Positions 1-8,793 are shown, counted from the first letter of the stretch. The stretch is 64,000 nucleotides of DNA from Novosphingobium sp. (GCF_027531025.1 NZ_JAPZQX010000009.1:62001-126000), one strand, 5' to 3'. A program made the numbers and translations. The notes: generated by a model not told the origin, from the letters alone.

Positions 1-79
1 GGCTAGGTCGCACGCGAGGCTCCTCTTGCCATCGGGGCGGGTGCGGCTAAGGACCGCGGCCCCACGATGGAGAATACCC

Positions 80-1102
80 TTGCGCACCGACTGGACCCGC
101 GACGAAATCGACGCACTGTTTGACCTGCCCTTTACCGAGCTGCTGTTCCAGGCCGCGACCACGCATCGCGCCCACCACGCCCCGGACGAGGTGCAGCTGT
201 GCACGCTGCTGTCGATCAAGACCGGCGGCTGCCCGGAAGACTGCGGCTATTGCAGCCAGTCGATCTATGCCGACAGCGGGGTGGCCGCGACCAAGCTGAT
301 GGACGTGCGCGCGGTGCTGCAATCGGCCGCCCAGGCGCGCGATGCCGGTTCGCAGCGGTTCTGCATGGGCGCCGCCTGGCGCAACCCCAAGGACCGCGAC
401 ATGCCCGCGATCGTCGAGATCGTGAAAGGCGTGCGGGCGATGGGCATGGAAACCTGCATGACGCTGGGTATGCTGACCCCCGCCCAGGCCGCGATGCTGG
501 CCGAGGCCGGGCTGGATTATTACAACCACAACATCGACACCTCGCCCGAGCTCTATGGCGAGATCATCACCACCCGCACGCTGGAAGACCGGCTGGAAAC
601 GCTGGACCATGTCCGCGCCGCCGGGATCAACGTCTGTTCGGGCGGGATCGTCGGCATGGGCGAAACCCGGGCCGACCGGGTGGGCTTCATCCACACCCTC
701 GCCACTCTGCCGCGCCACCCGGAATCGGTGCCGATCAACGCGCTGGTGCCGATCAAGGGCACGGTGCTGGGCAACATGTTGGCCGATACGCCGCTGGCGC
801 GGATCGATGACATCGAATTCGTCCGGACCGTGGCGGTTGCCCGGATCACCATGCCGCAATCGATGGTCCGCCTTTCCGCCGGGCGCGAGAGCATGAGCGA
901 GGCGACCCAGGCGCTTTGCTTCCTCGCCGGGGCCAACTCGATCTTCACCGGCGACCGGCTGCTGACCGCCGCCAATGCCGGGGACGATGCCGACGCCGCG
1001 CTGTTCGCTCGGCTGGGGCTGAAGGCCCTGACCGGCGAAGAACCGCTGCGCGCGGCCCGGGCCTGTGGTTCCTCCCCCGCCGAACTGGCCACCGCCGACT
1101 GA
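80..1102 (+). CDS. bioB: Biotin synthase
   Basis: Radical-SAM enzyme that inserts sulfur into dethiobiotin, the last step of biotin synthesis, in the cytoplasm. The radical-SAM cluster motif CPEDCGYC lies at about residues 51-58. It is followed by [21 protein letters not shown] and [11 protein letters not shown], all typical of BioB. I chose the TTG start at 80 because GGAG lies 7 nt upstream and the protein (340 aa) then begins just before the conserved [10 protein letters not shown] segment. In-frame TTG at 26 and GTG at 41 would add an unconserved tail. No other bio genes are in view; the upstream neighbour is off the window. Converges with the acyl-CoA ligase two bases after its stop. Confidence 0.95.
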   Translation: MRTDWTRDEIDALFDLPFTELLFQAATTHRAHHAPDEVQLCTLLSIKTGGCPEDCGYCSQSIYADSGVAATKLMDVRAVLQSAAQARDAGSQRFCMGAAWRNPKDRDMPAIVEIVKGVRAMGMETCMTLGMLTPAQAAMLAEAGLDYYNHNIDTSPELYGEIITTRTLEDRLETLDHVRAAGINVCSGGIVGMGETRADRVGFIHTLATLPRHPESVPINALVPIKGTVLGNMLADTPLARIDDIEFVRTVAVARITMPQSMVRLSAGRESMSEATQALCFLAGANSIFTGDRLLTAANAGDDADAALFARLGLKALTGEEPLRAARACGSSPAELATAD

Positions 1103-1104
1103 GA

Positions 1105-2841
1105 TCAGTCGAACAGCGCCTTGAGGTCCTTCTTCAGGATCTTGCCGTTGGCGTTGCGCGGCAGGGTTTCGGGCAGGAACAGGATCCGCACCGGCACCTT
1201 GAACGCGGCGAGGCGTTCGCGGACCCAGTCCTGCAATTCGGCCTCGGTTGCAGACTGGCCCGGGGTCAGGTGGACCACGGCGGCCGGTTCCTCGCCCAGG
1301 GTGCGGTGGGGAATGCCGACCACGGCCGCGTCCATCACCGCCGGGTGGTCGTAGAGCACGTTCTCCACCTCGGACGAATAGATGTTCTCGCCCCCGCGGA
1401 TCACGATGTCCTTGGCCCGGTCGGCGATAAAGCAGAAGCCTTCCTCGTCCAGCCAGGCCAGGTCCCCGGTGCGGACCCAGCCATCGATGAATGTCGCGGC
1501 GGTGGCTTCCGGATTGTGCCAGTAGCCTTTCACGATCATCGGCCCGGCGGCGTAAAGTTCACCGATCTGGCCCGGGGGCAGTTCGCGGCCCGCATCGTCC
1601 AGCACCTTCAGCTGGGCAACCGCCACTGGCGGGCCGCAGCTGGTCGGCCGGTTGAGATAGTCTTCGCCCGAATGGGTCGTGACCGTGGCGGTGGTCTCAG
1701 TCATCCCCCAGCCATTGCCGGGCAGCGCGCCAAACACCTCGCGGATCTTGCGGACCAGTTCGGGGGCGGAAGGCGCGCCGCCATAGCCGATCGCCTCGAT
1801 CGAGGAGAGGTCGTACTTGCTCCGCTCCGGGTGCTCGATCAGCTGCCAGGCGATGGTCGGCACCCCGCCGGTCGAATTGACCTTTTCGCGCTCGATGATC
1901 TGGAAGGCCCGGACCGGATCCCACTTGTACATGAAGATCATGGTGTGGCCCGCCGCGATCGCGCCCATCAGCGTGGCCGAACAGGCGGTGGCGTGGAACA
2001 GCGGGATGACCGTCAGCAGCACCTTGCGAGCCGGATCGGGCAAGGCTTCGCCCCGGCGCAGAACCTGCCGCGCGGCCGCATAGCCAGTCGACAGGATGTT
2101 GGTGAGGAAGTTGCGGTGCGTGCCCAGCGCCCCCTTGGGATTGCCGGTGGTGCCGGACGTATAGAGAATCGTCGCGTCATCGTCCGGAGCGAGTTCGACG
2201 TCGGGCAGGTCCTGGTCAGGCAGGCCGGACCAGGCCGCAGAAGGCCCGATCACGCTTTCCAAGGCCACTACCCCGACGGGCAGGTCATCCCGGCGCGAGG
2301 CGATGATGTGGGCCAGGCCCGGCAGTTCGGCGCGGTGCGGCTGGATCCGGTCCAGCCGCTCGCCATCGCAGACCAGCACCTTGGCGCCCGAGTGCGACAG
2401 GCCATAGGCCAGCTCGTGCCCGGTCCACCAGGCGTTGAGCGGCACGCAGATCGCGCCGATCGAAACAGCGGCGAAGAACACCACCGGCCATTCGGGCAGG
2501 TTGCGCATGGCCAGCGCCACCCGGTCACCCTTCTGCACCCCCAGCGACTGGAGGTGCCGGGGAAAGGCGGACACCGCACGGAACCAGGCCTCATAGGAGA
2601 CCCGCTCATCCTCATAGATCAGGAAGGTGTGATCGCCGTGGCTGCGGCCCAGCCGGGCCAGAATGGCAAGGTTGGCGGGGGCATTCTTCCAGACCCGGGT
2701 GGGCACACCGCGAATGGGGATCGTCTCGTATTCGAAGCGCGCGCCCGGCGCGCACAGGATCGCCTCGCACTCGGCCAGGCTGCGCGCGGGCCAGCCGGCC
2801 GGAATCCATTCGCGGAAACTGTCGCTCGATACCTCGGTCAT
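1105..2841 (-). CDS. Acyl-CoA synthetase, class I adenylate-forming (ANL) enzyme
   Basis: Predicted to activate a carboxylic acid to an acyl-adenylate and then to the CoA thioester. The ANL P-loop ILYTSGTTGNPKG is at residues 225-237, the A5-type WGMTETTA motif is near the middle, and GWVRTGDLAW and the C-terminal catalytic lysine in NANGK (about residue 567) are all present. At 578 aa it is somewhat longer than many family members, with about 60 residues before the first conserved block. A clear Shine-Dalgarno (GGGAGG) precedes ATG 2841. The substrate cannot be read from the sequence. A medium/long-chain fatty acid or an aromatic acid are both possible, and there are no catabolic partners next to it. 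Confidence 0.85.
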   Translation of the reverse strand: MTEVSSDSFREWIPAGWPARSLAECEAILCAPGARFEYETIPIRGVPTRVWKNAPANLAILARLGRSHGDHTFLIYEDERVSYEAWFRAVSAFPRHLQSLGVQKGDRVALAMRNLPEWPVVFFAAVSIGAICVPLNAWWTGHELAYGLSHSGAKVLVCDGERLDRIQPHRAELPGLAHIIASRRDDLPVGVVALESVIGPSAAWSGLPDQDLPDVELAPDDDATILYTSGTTGNPKGALGTHRNFLTNILSTGYAAARQVLRRGEALPDPARKVLLTVIPLFHATACSATLMGAIAAGHTMIFMYKWDPVRAFQIIEREKVNSTGGVPTIAWQLIEHPERSKYDLSSIEAIGYGGAPSAPELVRKIREVFGALPGNGWGMTETTATVTTHSGEDYLNRPTSCGPPVAVAQLKVLDDAGRELPPGQIGELYAAGPMIVKGYWHNPEATAATFIDGWVRTGDLAWLDEEGFCFIADRAKDIVIRGGENIYSSEVENVLYDHPAVMDAAVVGIPHRTLGEEPAAVVHLTPGQSATEAELQDWVRERLAAFKVPVRILFLPETLPRNANGKILKKDLKALFD

Positions 2842-2886
2842 GATCCTCCCTGACGGTCGTTCGGCCGCCCTGAAGGACAGGCTAGG

Positions 2887-3561
2887 TCAGCCGCGCGCGC
2901 CGAACAAGGCGGAACCGACGCGGATGTGAGTGGCCCCCAGCATGATCGCCGTTTCGAAGTCATCGCTCATCCCCATCGACCGGCCGGCCAGGCCATGGTC
3001 GGCGGCCAGCTTGTCGGTGAGGGCAAAGAACGGGGCGGGTTCGATCCCCAGCGGCGGCACGCACATCAGCCCGATCACCGGAATCTGCGCCGCGCGGGCC
3101 TCGGCCAGCAAGGCGGGCAGATCGGCAATCGCGCAGCCGCCCTTCTGCTCTTCCGCGCCGATATTGACCTGGACGAAGCACGGCACCTGCCGCCCGGCCT
3201 TGTCCATCGCCTTGCCCAGCGCAGAGACCAGCGAGGGCCGGTCTAGCGAATGAATGCAATCGAACAGCGCAACCGCGTCTTCCGCCTTGTTCGACTGGAG
3301 CTGGCCAACCAGATGCAGTTCGATCCCCGGATGGGCCGCGCGCAGGGCGGGCCACTTTTCGGCGGCTTCCTGCACCCGGTTTTCGCCGAACACGCGCTGC
3401 CCGGCGGCAATGAGGGGCGCGATCCGCTCGGCCGGATGGGTCTTGCTGACGGCCACCAGCGTGATCTCCTCCACCTTGCGCCCGGCAATCCGGGCGGCGC
3501 GGGCGATACGGTCGGCAATGTCGGACAGGAGCGCGGCTGGATCGGAAGCTGGATAGGTCAT
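2887..3561 (-). CDS. yggS: YggS/PROSC-family PLP-binding homeostasis protein
   Basis: Small single-domain PLP protein (224 aa, normal length) of the family that buffers pyridoxal phosphate and affects amino-acid and keto-acid pools. No catalytic reaction is established for the family. The PLP lysine sits in VAVSKTHP (about residue 39). GENRVQEA, HLVGQLQSNK, SMGMSDDFETAI and the C-terminal GATHIRVGSALFG are all conserved. The ATG (3561-3559) overlaps a possible ATG of the divergent TenI-like gene, so the two genes have almost no intergenic space. The gene has no recognisable ribosome-binding site and may be leaderless (see the shared -10 at 3570-3577). Confidence 0.92.
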   Translation of the reverse strand: MTYPASDPAALLSDIADRIARAARIAGRKVEEITLVAVSKTHPAERIAPLIAAGQRVFGENRVQEAAEKWPALRAAHPGIELHLVGQLQSNKAEDAVALFDCIHSLDRPSLVSALGKAMDKAGRQVPCFVQVNIGAEEQKGGCAIADLPALLAEARAAQIPVIGLMCVPPLGIEPAPFFALTDKLAADHGLAGRSMGMSDDFETAIMLGATHIRVGSALFGARG

Positions 3562-3569
3562 GGCGCGGT

Positions 3570-3577
3570 GCTATAGC
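3570..3577. promoter_or_regulatory. Candidate bidirectional palindromic -10 element
   Basis: GCTATAGC is a perfect 8-bp palindrome, so a TATAGC -10 hexamer can be read on both strands. On the minus strand it ends 9 nt before the yggS ATG. On the plus strand it ends 6 nt before GTG 3584 of the TenI-like gene. Both transcripts would then start at or within a few bases of the start codon. The -35 regions are poor on both sides. This is inferred from position only. Confidence 0.4.
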
Positions 3578-3583
3578 GGCCCG

Positions 3584-4093
3584 GTGCCACGAAAGAAGCC
3601 CCTCCCGCATATCTGGCTGCTGAGCGACGCGCGCAACGATGCGGCGCTGGAACGCGCCATCAAGCGGCTGCCGCGCGGCAGTGGTTTCGTGTTCCGCCAC
3701 TATCACCTGCCGGAGGGCGCGCGGCGGGCGCGGTTCGATCGGCTGGCGCGGCTGGCCCGCGCGCGCGGGATCGCGGTCGTGCTGGCGGGAAGCGCGGCGC
3801 AGGCGCGGCGCTGGGGCGCGGACGGATCCTATGGCCCGCATGGCGATGCCACCCTGGCTACGGCCCATTCCCTGCGCGAGCTGCGCCGCGCCTGCCGGGC
3901 CGCCGCCGTGCTGCTTTCGCCAGTCTTCCCGACCCGTTCGCACCCCGGCGGCAAGGCGCTCGGCCCGTTGCGCTTCCGCCTGCTGGCGGCGCATGCGCCG
4001 GTGCCGGTGATCGCGCTCGGCGGCATGAACGCCCGTACCGCCCGGCGGCTGCGCTGGCCGCGCTGGGCCGGGATCGACGCCTTTTTGCGATGA
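3584..4093 (+). CDS. TenI/ThiE-like thiamine phosphate synthase family protein
   Basis: A short TIM-barrel protein resembling thiamine phosphate synthase. YGPHGDATLATAHS, LSPVFPTRSHPGGKALGP and VIALGGMN match the phosphate-binding half of ThiE/TenI. At 169 aa (177 if ATG 3560 is used) it is shorter than the usual 205-220 aa. The ThiE QxREK strand is replaced by a VFRHYHL-type sequence, so the pyrophosphate-binding lysine seems absent. I infer a TenI-type or degenerate homologue rather than the main ThiE. GTG 3584 is preferred because ATG 3560 adds an unconserved MARCYSGP tail and overlaps the yggS start. Divergent from yggS and upstream of ftsK. Confidence 0.65.
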   Translation: MPRKKPLPHIWLLSDARNDAALERAIKRLPRGSGFVFRHYHLPEGARRARFDRLARLARARGIAVVLAGSAAQARRWGADGSYGPHGDATLATAHSLRELRRACRAAAVLLSPVFPTRSHPGGKALGPLRFRLLAAHAPVPVIALGGMNARTARRLRWPRWAGIDAFLR

Positions 4094-4096
4094 GGC

Positions 4097-4150
4097 GAAT
4101 CCAAGGATTCTCAAGGATTCTTGACGGGGAGTCACCCAAAGGCGCATGAT
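4097..4150 (+). promoter_or_regulatory. Candidate ftsK promoter with overlapping palindromes
   Basis: A -35-like TTGACG (4121-4126) and a -10-like CATGAT (4145-4150) are separated by 18 bp. A start near 4157 would fit the chosen FtsK start at 4176 and exclude the upstream ATG at 4146. Immediately upstream are two adjoining inverted repeats: GAATCC-AA-GGATTC (4097-4110) and TCAAG-GATT-CTTGA (4111-4124). The second overlaps the -35. They also form a direct repeat AAGGATTCT. This looks like an operator, but no regulator is known. Confidence 0.4.
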
Positions 4151-4175
4151 GCGCGCCGTTACGAAGGGGATCACC

Positions 4176-6533
4176 ATGGCAAGTCGGGCAGTCAGCGCTG
4201 GGAGCCGCGGCGTGCAGGTCAACTGGCGCGCCACGTTGCGCCGTGCCGCGCGCCGGGCCGCCGAGATCGGCGGGGCCGGGCTGCTGCTGGCGGGCATGGT
4301 GTTCCTGGCCCTGGCGCTGGTCTCCTATCACCAGACCGATCCTTCGGCCTCGACCGCTGCCGGCGGCACTGTCGCCAACTGGATGGGCTGGCCGGGGGCC
4401 TGGGTGGCGGAACGGGCGCTGTTCCTGTTCGGCCCGGTCTCGGTGCTGTTCCTCCCGCTGCTCTATGTCGGCGCGCGCAAGCTGTGGCGGCTGGTCGAGG
4501 AAGAGGACGAGGACCTGCCCCACGCCAACCACGCCTGGTGGCGACCGATCGGCGTGCTGCTGTTCGCGATGGCCCTGCTGGCGACCGTACTCGCACTGGT
4601 CTTTACCGGCCCGCGCGGCTCGCTGCCCGCCGGGATGGGCGGCATTTCCGGCCTGCTGGGCGCGCGCGCGATCGAGGCCCTGGCCGCCCTGTTGCCCGAG
4701 GCCGGCCGCTTCTGGGCGATCCTGGGCGCGGGGCTGGCTTGCCTCGCGGGCGGATCGGTGCTGGCCGCGCGGGTCTTTGCGCTCGATTGGGGCAGCCTGT
4801 TCACCCTGCCCGGCTTCCTGCGCCGCAACCCCCGCATAGCCATCGAGGATGGTACCCGGATCAGCGTGAAGCCCGCCGCCAAGGCCGGTGCCGAACCGCG
4901 CGCCAGTGCCGCGATCTCCGCCGATGGCCCGCGCAAGCCGCCGGTAATCACCGATCCGACGCGCCCGGCCAAGCCCGCCCAGCTGGCGACTTCCGGCAAG
5001 CAGGGCGACCTGTTCGACAGCTTTGAACTGCCCGCGCTCGACCTGCTCAACGATCCGCCGCCCCACACCCAGCAGAAGATCGACAAGCTGGCGCTGGAAC
5101 GCAACGCCCGCCTGCTCGAAACCGTGCTCGACGATTTCAATGTGAAGGGCGAGATTACCGCCGTGCGCACCGGCCCGGTGGTGACGATGTACGAGCTGGA
5201 ACCGGCTCCCGGCATCAAGGCCAGCCGCGTGATCGGCCTGGCCGACGATATCGCCCGCAACATGAGCGCGATCTCCGCCCGCGTCTCGTCGATCCCCGGC
5301 CGCACGGTAATGGGCATCGAACTGCCTAATGCCGACCGGCAGATGGTCAGCTTCAAGGAAATGGTCGCGAGCGAGGCCTTTGCCGGGTCAAAGGGCATGC
5401 TGCCGATCATTCTGGGCAAGGATATCGCCGGTGAGCCGGTCGTGGCGGACCTTGCCACCATGCCGCACCTGCTGGTGGCGGGCACCACCGGTTCGGGCAA
5501 GTCGGTCGGGCTCAACACGATCCTGCTCTCGCTGCTCTATCGCCTGACCCCGGCGCAGTGCCGCCTGATCCTGGTCGATCCCAAGGTGCTGGAACTGAAG
5601 TCCTACGACGATATCCCGCACCTGCTCTCCCCCGTCGTCACCGAACCGGCCAAGGCGGTCCGCGCGCTGAAGTGGGCGGTCGAGGAGATGGAGCGGCGCT
5701 ATCGCATGATGAGCGAGCTGTCGGTGCGCAACCTGGCGGGCTTCAACGACAAGGTGAAGACCGCGATCGCCAAGGGCAAGCCGCTGGGCCGCCGGATCCA
5801 GATCGGGTTCGATCCCGAAACCGGCGAGGAACTGTTCGAGGAGCACCAGCTCGATTACCCGGTGCTGCCGCAGATCGTGGTGATTGTCGACGAGCTGGCC
5901 GACCTGATGGTCACGGTCGGCAAGGAAGTCGAAGTGCTGATCCAGCGCCTCAGCCAGAAGAGCCGCGCGGCGGGCATCCACCTGATCATGGCGACGCAGC
6001 GCCCCTCGGTCGATGTCATCACCGGGGTGATCAAGGCCAACCTGCCGACCCGCATCTCGTTCGCGGTGACCAGCCGGATCGACAGCCGCACGATCCTGGG
6101 TGAACAGGGCGCCGAGCAGCTGCTGGGCAAGGGCGACATGCTCTACAAGCCCAACACCGATCCGATCCGCCGCGTCCACGGGCCCTTCGTCAGCGACGAG
6201 GAAGTGGAACGGATCGCCGATTTCTGGCGCGCCCAGGGCAAGCCGGAATATGTCGACAGCGTTACCGAGGAACCGGAAGACGGCGGCTTCGGCTTCGACG
6301 ATCTCGATGCGACCGCATCGGACAGCCCGGAAGAGCGCAAGTATCGCCAGGCCTGCCAGATCGTGTTCGAAAGCCAGAAGGCCTCGGCCTCATGGCTCCA
6401 GCGCCAGATGGGCGTGGGTTACAACACGGCGGCCAAGTGGGTGGAGCGGATGGAGGCAGACGGCTTCGTCGGTCCGGCCAACCATGTCGGCCGGCGCGAT
6501 ATCTATCGCGACCGGGATGGCAATCCGCTCTGA
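4176..6533 (+). CDS. ftsK: DNA translocase FtsK/SpoIIIE
   Basis: Septum-located motor that pumps chromosome ends apart and activates XerCD at dif during division. The N-terminal ~200 residues hold four hydrophobic membrane segments. A short Pro/Ala-rich linker (about residues 215-290) follows, then the alpha/beta motor with Walker A GTTGSGKS (near residue 435) and Walker B VIVDELADL. The C-terminal gamma winged helix (QRQMGVGYNTAAKWVERMEADG) reads KOPS sites. At 785 aa it has the compact linker usual in alphaproteobacteria. ATG 4176 has a good Shine-Dalgarno (GAAGGGG). The last codons (DGNPL, stop) are imperfectly repeated about 26 bp further on. Confidence 0.95.
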   Translation: MASRAVSAGSRGVQVNWRATLRRAARRAAEIGGAGLLLAGMVFLALALVSYHQTDPSASTAAGGTVANWMGWPGAWVAERALFLFGPVSVLFLPLLYVGARKLWRLVEEEDEDLPHANHAWWRPIGVLLFAMALLATVLALVFTGPRGSLPAGMGGISGLLGARAIEALAALLPEAGRFWAILGAGLACLAGGSVLAARVFALDWGSLFTLPGFLRRNPRIAIEDGTRISVKPAAKAGAEPRASAAISADGPRKPPVITDPTRPAKPAQLATSGKQGDLFDSFELPALDLLNDPPPHTQQKIDKLALERNARLLETVLDDFNVKGEITAVRTGPVVTMYELEPAPGIKASRVIGLADDIARNMSAISARVSSIPGRTVMGIELPNADRQMVSFKEMVASEAFAGSKGMLPIILGKDIAGEPVVADLATMPHLLVAGTTGSGKSVGLNTILLSLLYRLTPAQCRLILVDPKVLELKSYDDIPHLLSPVVTEPAKAVRALKWAVEEMERRYRMMSELSVRNLAGFNDKVKTAIAKGKPLGRRIQIGFDPETGEELFEEHQLDYPVLPQIVVIVDELADLMVTVGKEVEVLIQRLSQKSRAAGIHLIMATQRPSVDVITGVIKANLPTRISFAVTSRIDSRTILGEQGAEQLLGKGDMLYKPNTDPIRRVHGPFVSDEEVERIADFWRAQGKPEYVDSVTEEPEDGGFGFDDLDATASDSPEERKYRQACQIVFESQKASASWLQRQMGVGYNTAAKWVERMEADGFVGPANHVGRRDIYRDRDGNPL

Positions 6534-6576
6534 CGAGCAGGACGATGGCAACCCGCTGTAACGCGGGCTGACGGGC

Positions 6577-6792
6577 TCAGTCCTTGCCCATCTCGTATTG
6601 TCCGGCCACGGCCTTGAAGTGATCGCGCGCATGGGCCTTGGCGGCTGCGGCGGTCTTGAAGGCTTCATCCTGCATCACCGCGGTGACGATCGGATAGCCT
6701 TGCGAATTGTAGCGGGTGTCACGCACGGTCAGGCGGAAGTCGCCCCCGGCATCGCGTTTGATCAGGAACGGACGGACGGGATCATAGGACAT
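6577..6792 (-). CDS. Small conserved hypothetical protein (71 aa)
   Basis: I do not recognise a named family. The protein begins MSYDPVRPFLIKRDAGG and ends in a charged tail, DHFKAVAGQYEMGKD. It is soluble, has no signal peptide and no cysteine, and mixes a beta-rich first half with a helical Ala/Lys-rich second half. It is the third of three small minus-strand genes behind cspA (7131-7337) and a 64-residue gene (6848-7042). They may be cotranscribed as a small stress-related cluster. The start at 6792 is the ATG nearest the conserved-looking N-terminus; an upstream extension in the same frame has no support. Confidence 0.6.
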   Translation of the reverse strand: MSYDPVRPFLIKRDAGGDFRLTVRDTRYNSQGYPIVTAVMQDEAFKTAAAAKAHARDHFKAVAGQYEMGKD

Positions 6793-6847
6793 GTGGGGCA
6801 CTCCGCTGGGGCAGGCCCTGGTCTGGCCCGCCAGTAAAAGGGGGCAG

Positions 6848-7042
6848 TCAGTTCGTGATGGCGGCTCGCTCGGCCTCGCGCTTGTCGCGTTCGGCGGCCA
6901 CGCGGATCGCCTTGTCGGCCATCGCCTGCCAGCTGGCCTGGGCACGGATCAGCACTTCGCGCCGGTTGGGCAGCAGGGCATCACCGGCTTCGCGCGCGCA
7001 CTTGGCAGCCTGATCGAGGTAGAATTGCGTCGATACGCTCAT
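6848..7042 (-). CDS. Small hypothetical protein, helical (64 aa)
   Basis: Predicted all-helical, highly charged protein (MSVSTQFYLDQAAKCAREAG at the start, then Arg/Ala/Glu-rich). It resembles the short proteins found near cold-shock genes in sphingomonads, but I cannot name a family. The QAAKCAREAGDA segment is amphipathic and could mediate a helix-helix interaction. It lies 88 bp downstream of cspA and 55 bp upstream of the 71-residue gene on the same strand. No membrane segment or signal peptide is seen. Function is unknown. Confidence 0.6.
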   Translation of the reverse strand: MSVSTQFYLDQAAKCAREAGDALLPNRREVLIRAQASWQAMADKAIRVAAERDKREAERAAITN

Positions 7043-7130
7043 GGCTCGATCCTTGTGCGTGGAGATTGCCCCGCTCGCGGGGCGATCCTGCCGGTGGGCC
7101 GAAAGGCGCCACCGGCAGGCTCAGACCCGG

Positions 7131-7337
7131 TCAGGCTGCTTCGAGATTGACGGCCGAGGTCTTGCCCCGGCGGTCGGTCTCCAGCTCGTACTTCACGCGC
7201 TGATCCTTGTTCAGCGTGCTCATCCCGGCGCGTTCAACGGCCGAGATGTGGACGAAGCTGTCAGCTTCGCCGGTGTCCGGCTGGATGAAGCCATAGCCCT
7301 TGTCGGCATTGAAAAACTTTACGGTACCTACAAACAT
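7131..7337 (-). CDS. cspA: Cold-shock domain protein
   Basis: Single OB-fold RNA chaperone of 68 aa, the usual length. The RNP1 motif KGYGFIQP is at about residues 13-20 and RNP2 FVHIS at about 28-32. It is expected to bind single-stranded RNA or DNA and melt mRNA structure. A Shine-Dalgarno-like GGGAACG precedes the ATG at 7337. The 189-bp non-coding stretch upstream (7338-7526) is long enough for the extended 5' leader typical of Csp mRNAs, but I see no clear cold-box sequence. It is first in a run of three small minus-strand genes. Confidence 0.93.
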   Translation of the reverse strand: MFVGTVKFFNADKGYGFIQPDTGEADSFVHISAVERAGMSTLNKDQRVKYELETDRRGKTSAVNLEAA

Positions 7338-7526
7338 GATGCGTTCCCTTCACGAAACCGCGTGGACCTGCGAACAACGTGTCCGCAGAGCAAAGTGGCG
7401 TGTAAAGGGAGTTGGGGCGTTTGGGCCGAAAGTCCCGTCGCAGGCGACGTTAGCCCACCCCCCTTGGACCCTTTTCGGCGAAATAGCAAACTTTCCCGCT
7501 CGACCGTGCCGGGCGGGGGGGCGGTG

Positions 7527-8792
7527 TCAGTCGGCCAGATCGCGCGGACTGCGCATGGCGAGGAAGATGAACAGCACCGCCAGCAGGGCAAAGGCATCGG
7601 CCCCCAACAGCGGCAGCGTCCAGCTGCGGGCCGAGCCATTGGCAAGCAGCCATTCGCTGGCCAGACCGATCGCCAGCGCCCCGCCGCCGATCGCGAAAAT
7701 GTTGAGCACCAGCATGTTGAGACCGGTCGAGGTGGCCTTGAGCCGGGGTGGCAGCAGTTCCTCGATGATCGCAAAGATCGGGCCATAGATCACGGTCATG
7801 AACAGGATCGACCCGGCCATGCCCAGCAGGAACAGCGGCGTGCCGCCCGGCACCAGCCGGTACAGCACCAGCAGCGGAGCCAGGATCAGCAGCAGGACGA
7901 ACATGGTGACCGCCCGGTCCAGCCCGTGGCGGCGCTTGGCCCAGTCGCCCAGCAGCCCGGCCCCGAACGTGCCCGCCAGGCCGAAGATCACGAACATCAA
8001 CCCGTAAAGCTGCGCGGCGGGACCGGCGGCATAGCCCTTCTCGGAGGTCAGCCAGAGCTGCACGAAGGGGCTGGTCGCGGTGTGGAAATGGGCAAAGATG
8101 ATCGCCAGCGAAGCCCACAGGGCGCGCGGCCTGGCCCGGAATACCTCTGCCAGCGCGGAGAGATTGCCGGCCAGCGTCGGCCGGTGCGACAGGTCGGGCG
8201 GATCGTCCTTCAGCCGCACCAGCACGGCCAGCGCCACCAGGCCAAGCGCGCCCATGGCGATGAAGGTCCAGCGCCAACCGATCAGCGGGCCGAGCTGGCC
8301 CGCGATCAGGAAGCCCCCGCCGATCCCCAGCGGGATCCCGGCAAAGAACAGGCCCAGTGCCGCCGCCTTGTGGCGTTCGCTGACCCGGGCCAGGATGATG
8401 TTGCTGGCGGTCGGCACCAGCGTGGCCTCACCCGCGGCGACGAAGGGCCGCGCGGCCAGCATGGTCCAGAAGCCCTGCGCGAGGCCGGCCAGCGCGGTGA
8501 ACAGGCTCCACACGCCAAGCCCCGCCGACAGCACCCTTACCCGGCCCAGCCGGTCGGCCAGCACCCCGGCATAGAGCGCGGCAAAGGCATAAACGCCGCT
8601 GAAGGCCAGGCCCGCGATCAGCGCGAACTGGCTGCGACTGAGCTCCAGATCGTGCATGATGTCGGTGGCAAAGGCGGCCACCAGTTGGCGATCGATCTGG
8701 TTGATGATGTGGAGGGTCAGCAGGAACAGCAGCAGACCCACCGGCACCGCGCGATCCTGTCCTTCCCCCGGTTGGCCCGCCCGATCCACCAT
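7527..8792 (-). CDS. MFS transporter (spinster-like)
   Basis: Major facilitator protein of 421 aa with about twelve hydrophobic segments. The loop 2-3 motif is ADRLGRVRVLSAGLGVWSL, and the first helix contains HIINQIDRQL, as in the spinster-like/aromatic-acid-type group common in sphingomonads. It is the last gene of a four-gene minus-strand operon with an SDR dehydrogenase, a beta-keto acid cleavage enzyme and a CMD-like protein. It begins 1 bp from the SDR stop. The natural inference is import of the operon's carboxylic-acid substrate, but the substrate itself is not evident. Confidence 0.88.
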   Translation of the reverse strand: MVDRAGQPGEGQDRAVPVGLLLFLLTLHIINQIDRQLVAAFATDIMHDLELSRSQFALIAGLAFSGVYAFAALYAGVLADRLGRVRVLSAGLGVWSLFTALAGLAQGFWTMLAARPFVAAGEATLVPTASNIILARVSERHKAAALGLFFAGIPLGIGGGFLIAGQLGPLIGWRWTFIAMGALGLVALAVLVRLKDDPPDLSHRPTLAGNLSALAEVFRARPRALWASLAIIFAHFHTATSPFVQLWLTSEKGYAAGPAAQLYGLMFVIFGLAGTFGAGLLGDWAKRRHGLDRAVTMFVLLLILAPLLVLYRLVPGGTPLFLLGMAGSILFMTVIYGPIFAIIEELLPPRLKATSTGLNMLVLNIFAIGGGALAIGLASEWLLANGSARSWTLPLLGADAFALLAVLFIFLAMRSPRDLAD

Positions 8793-8793
8793 G

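Noticed and set aside
916..2853. Long open frame on the plus strand across the acyl-CoA ligase (645 codons)
   Set aside because: It is antisense to a gene with clear ANL motifs, is low in recognisable domains, and reflects GC-rich codon bias.
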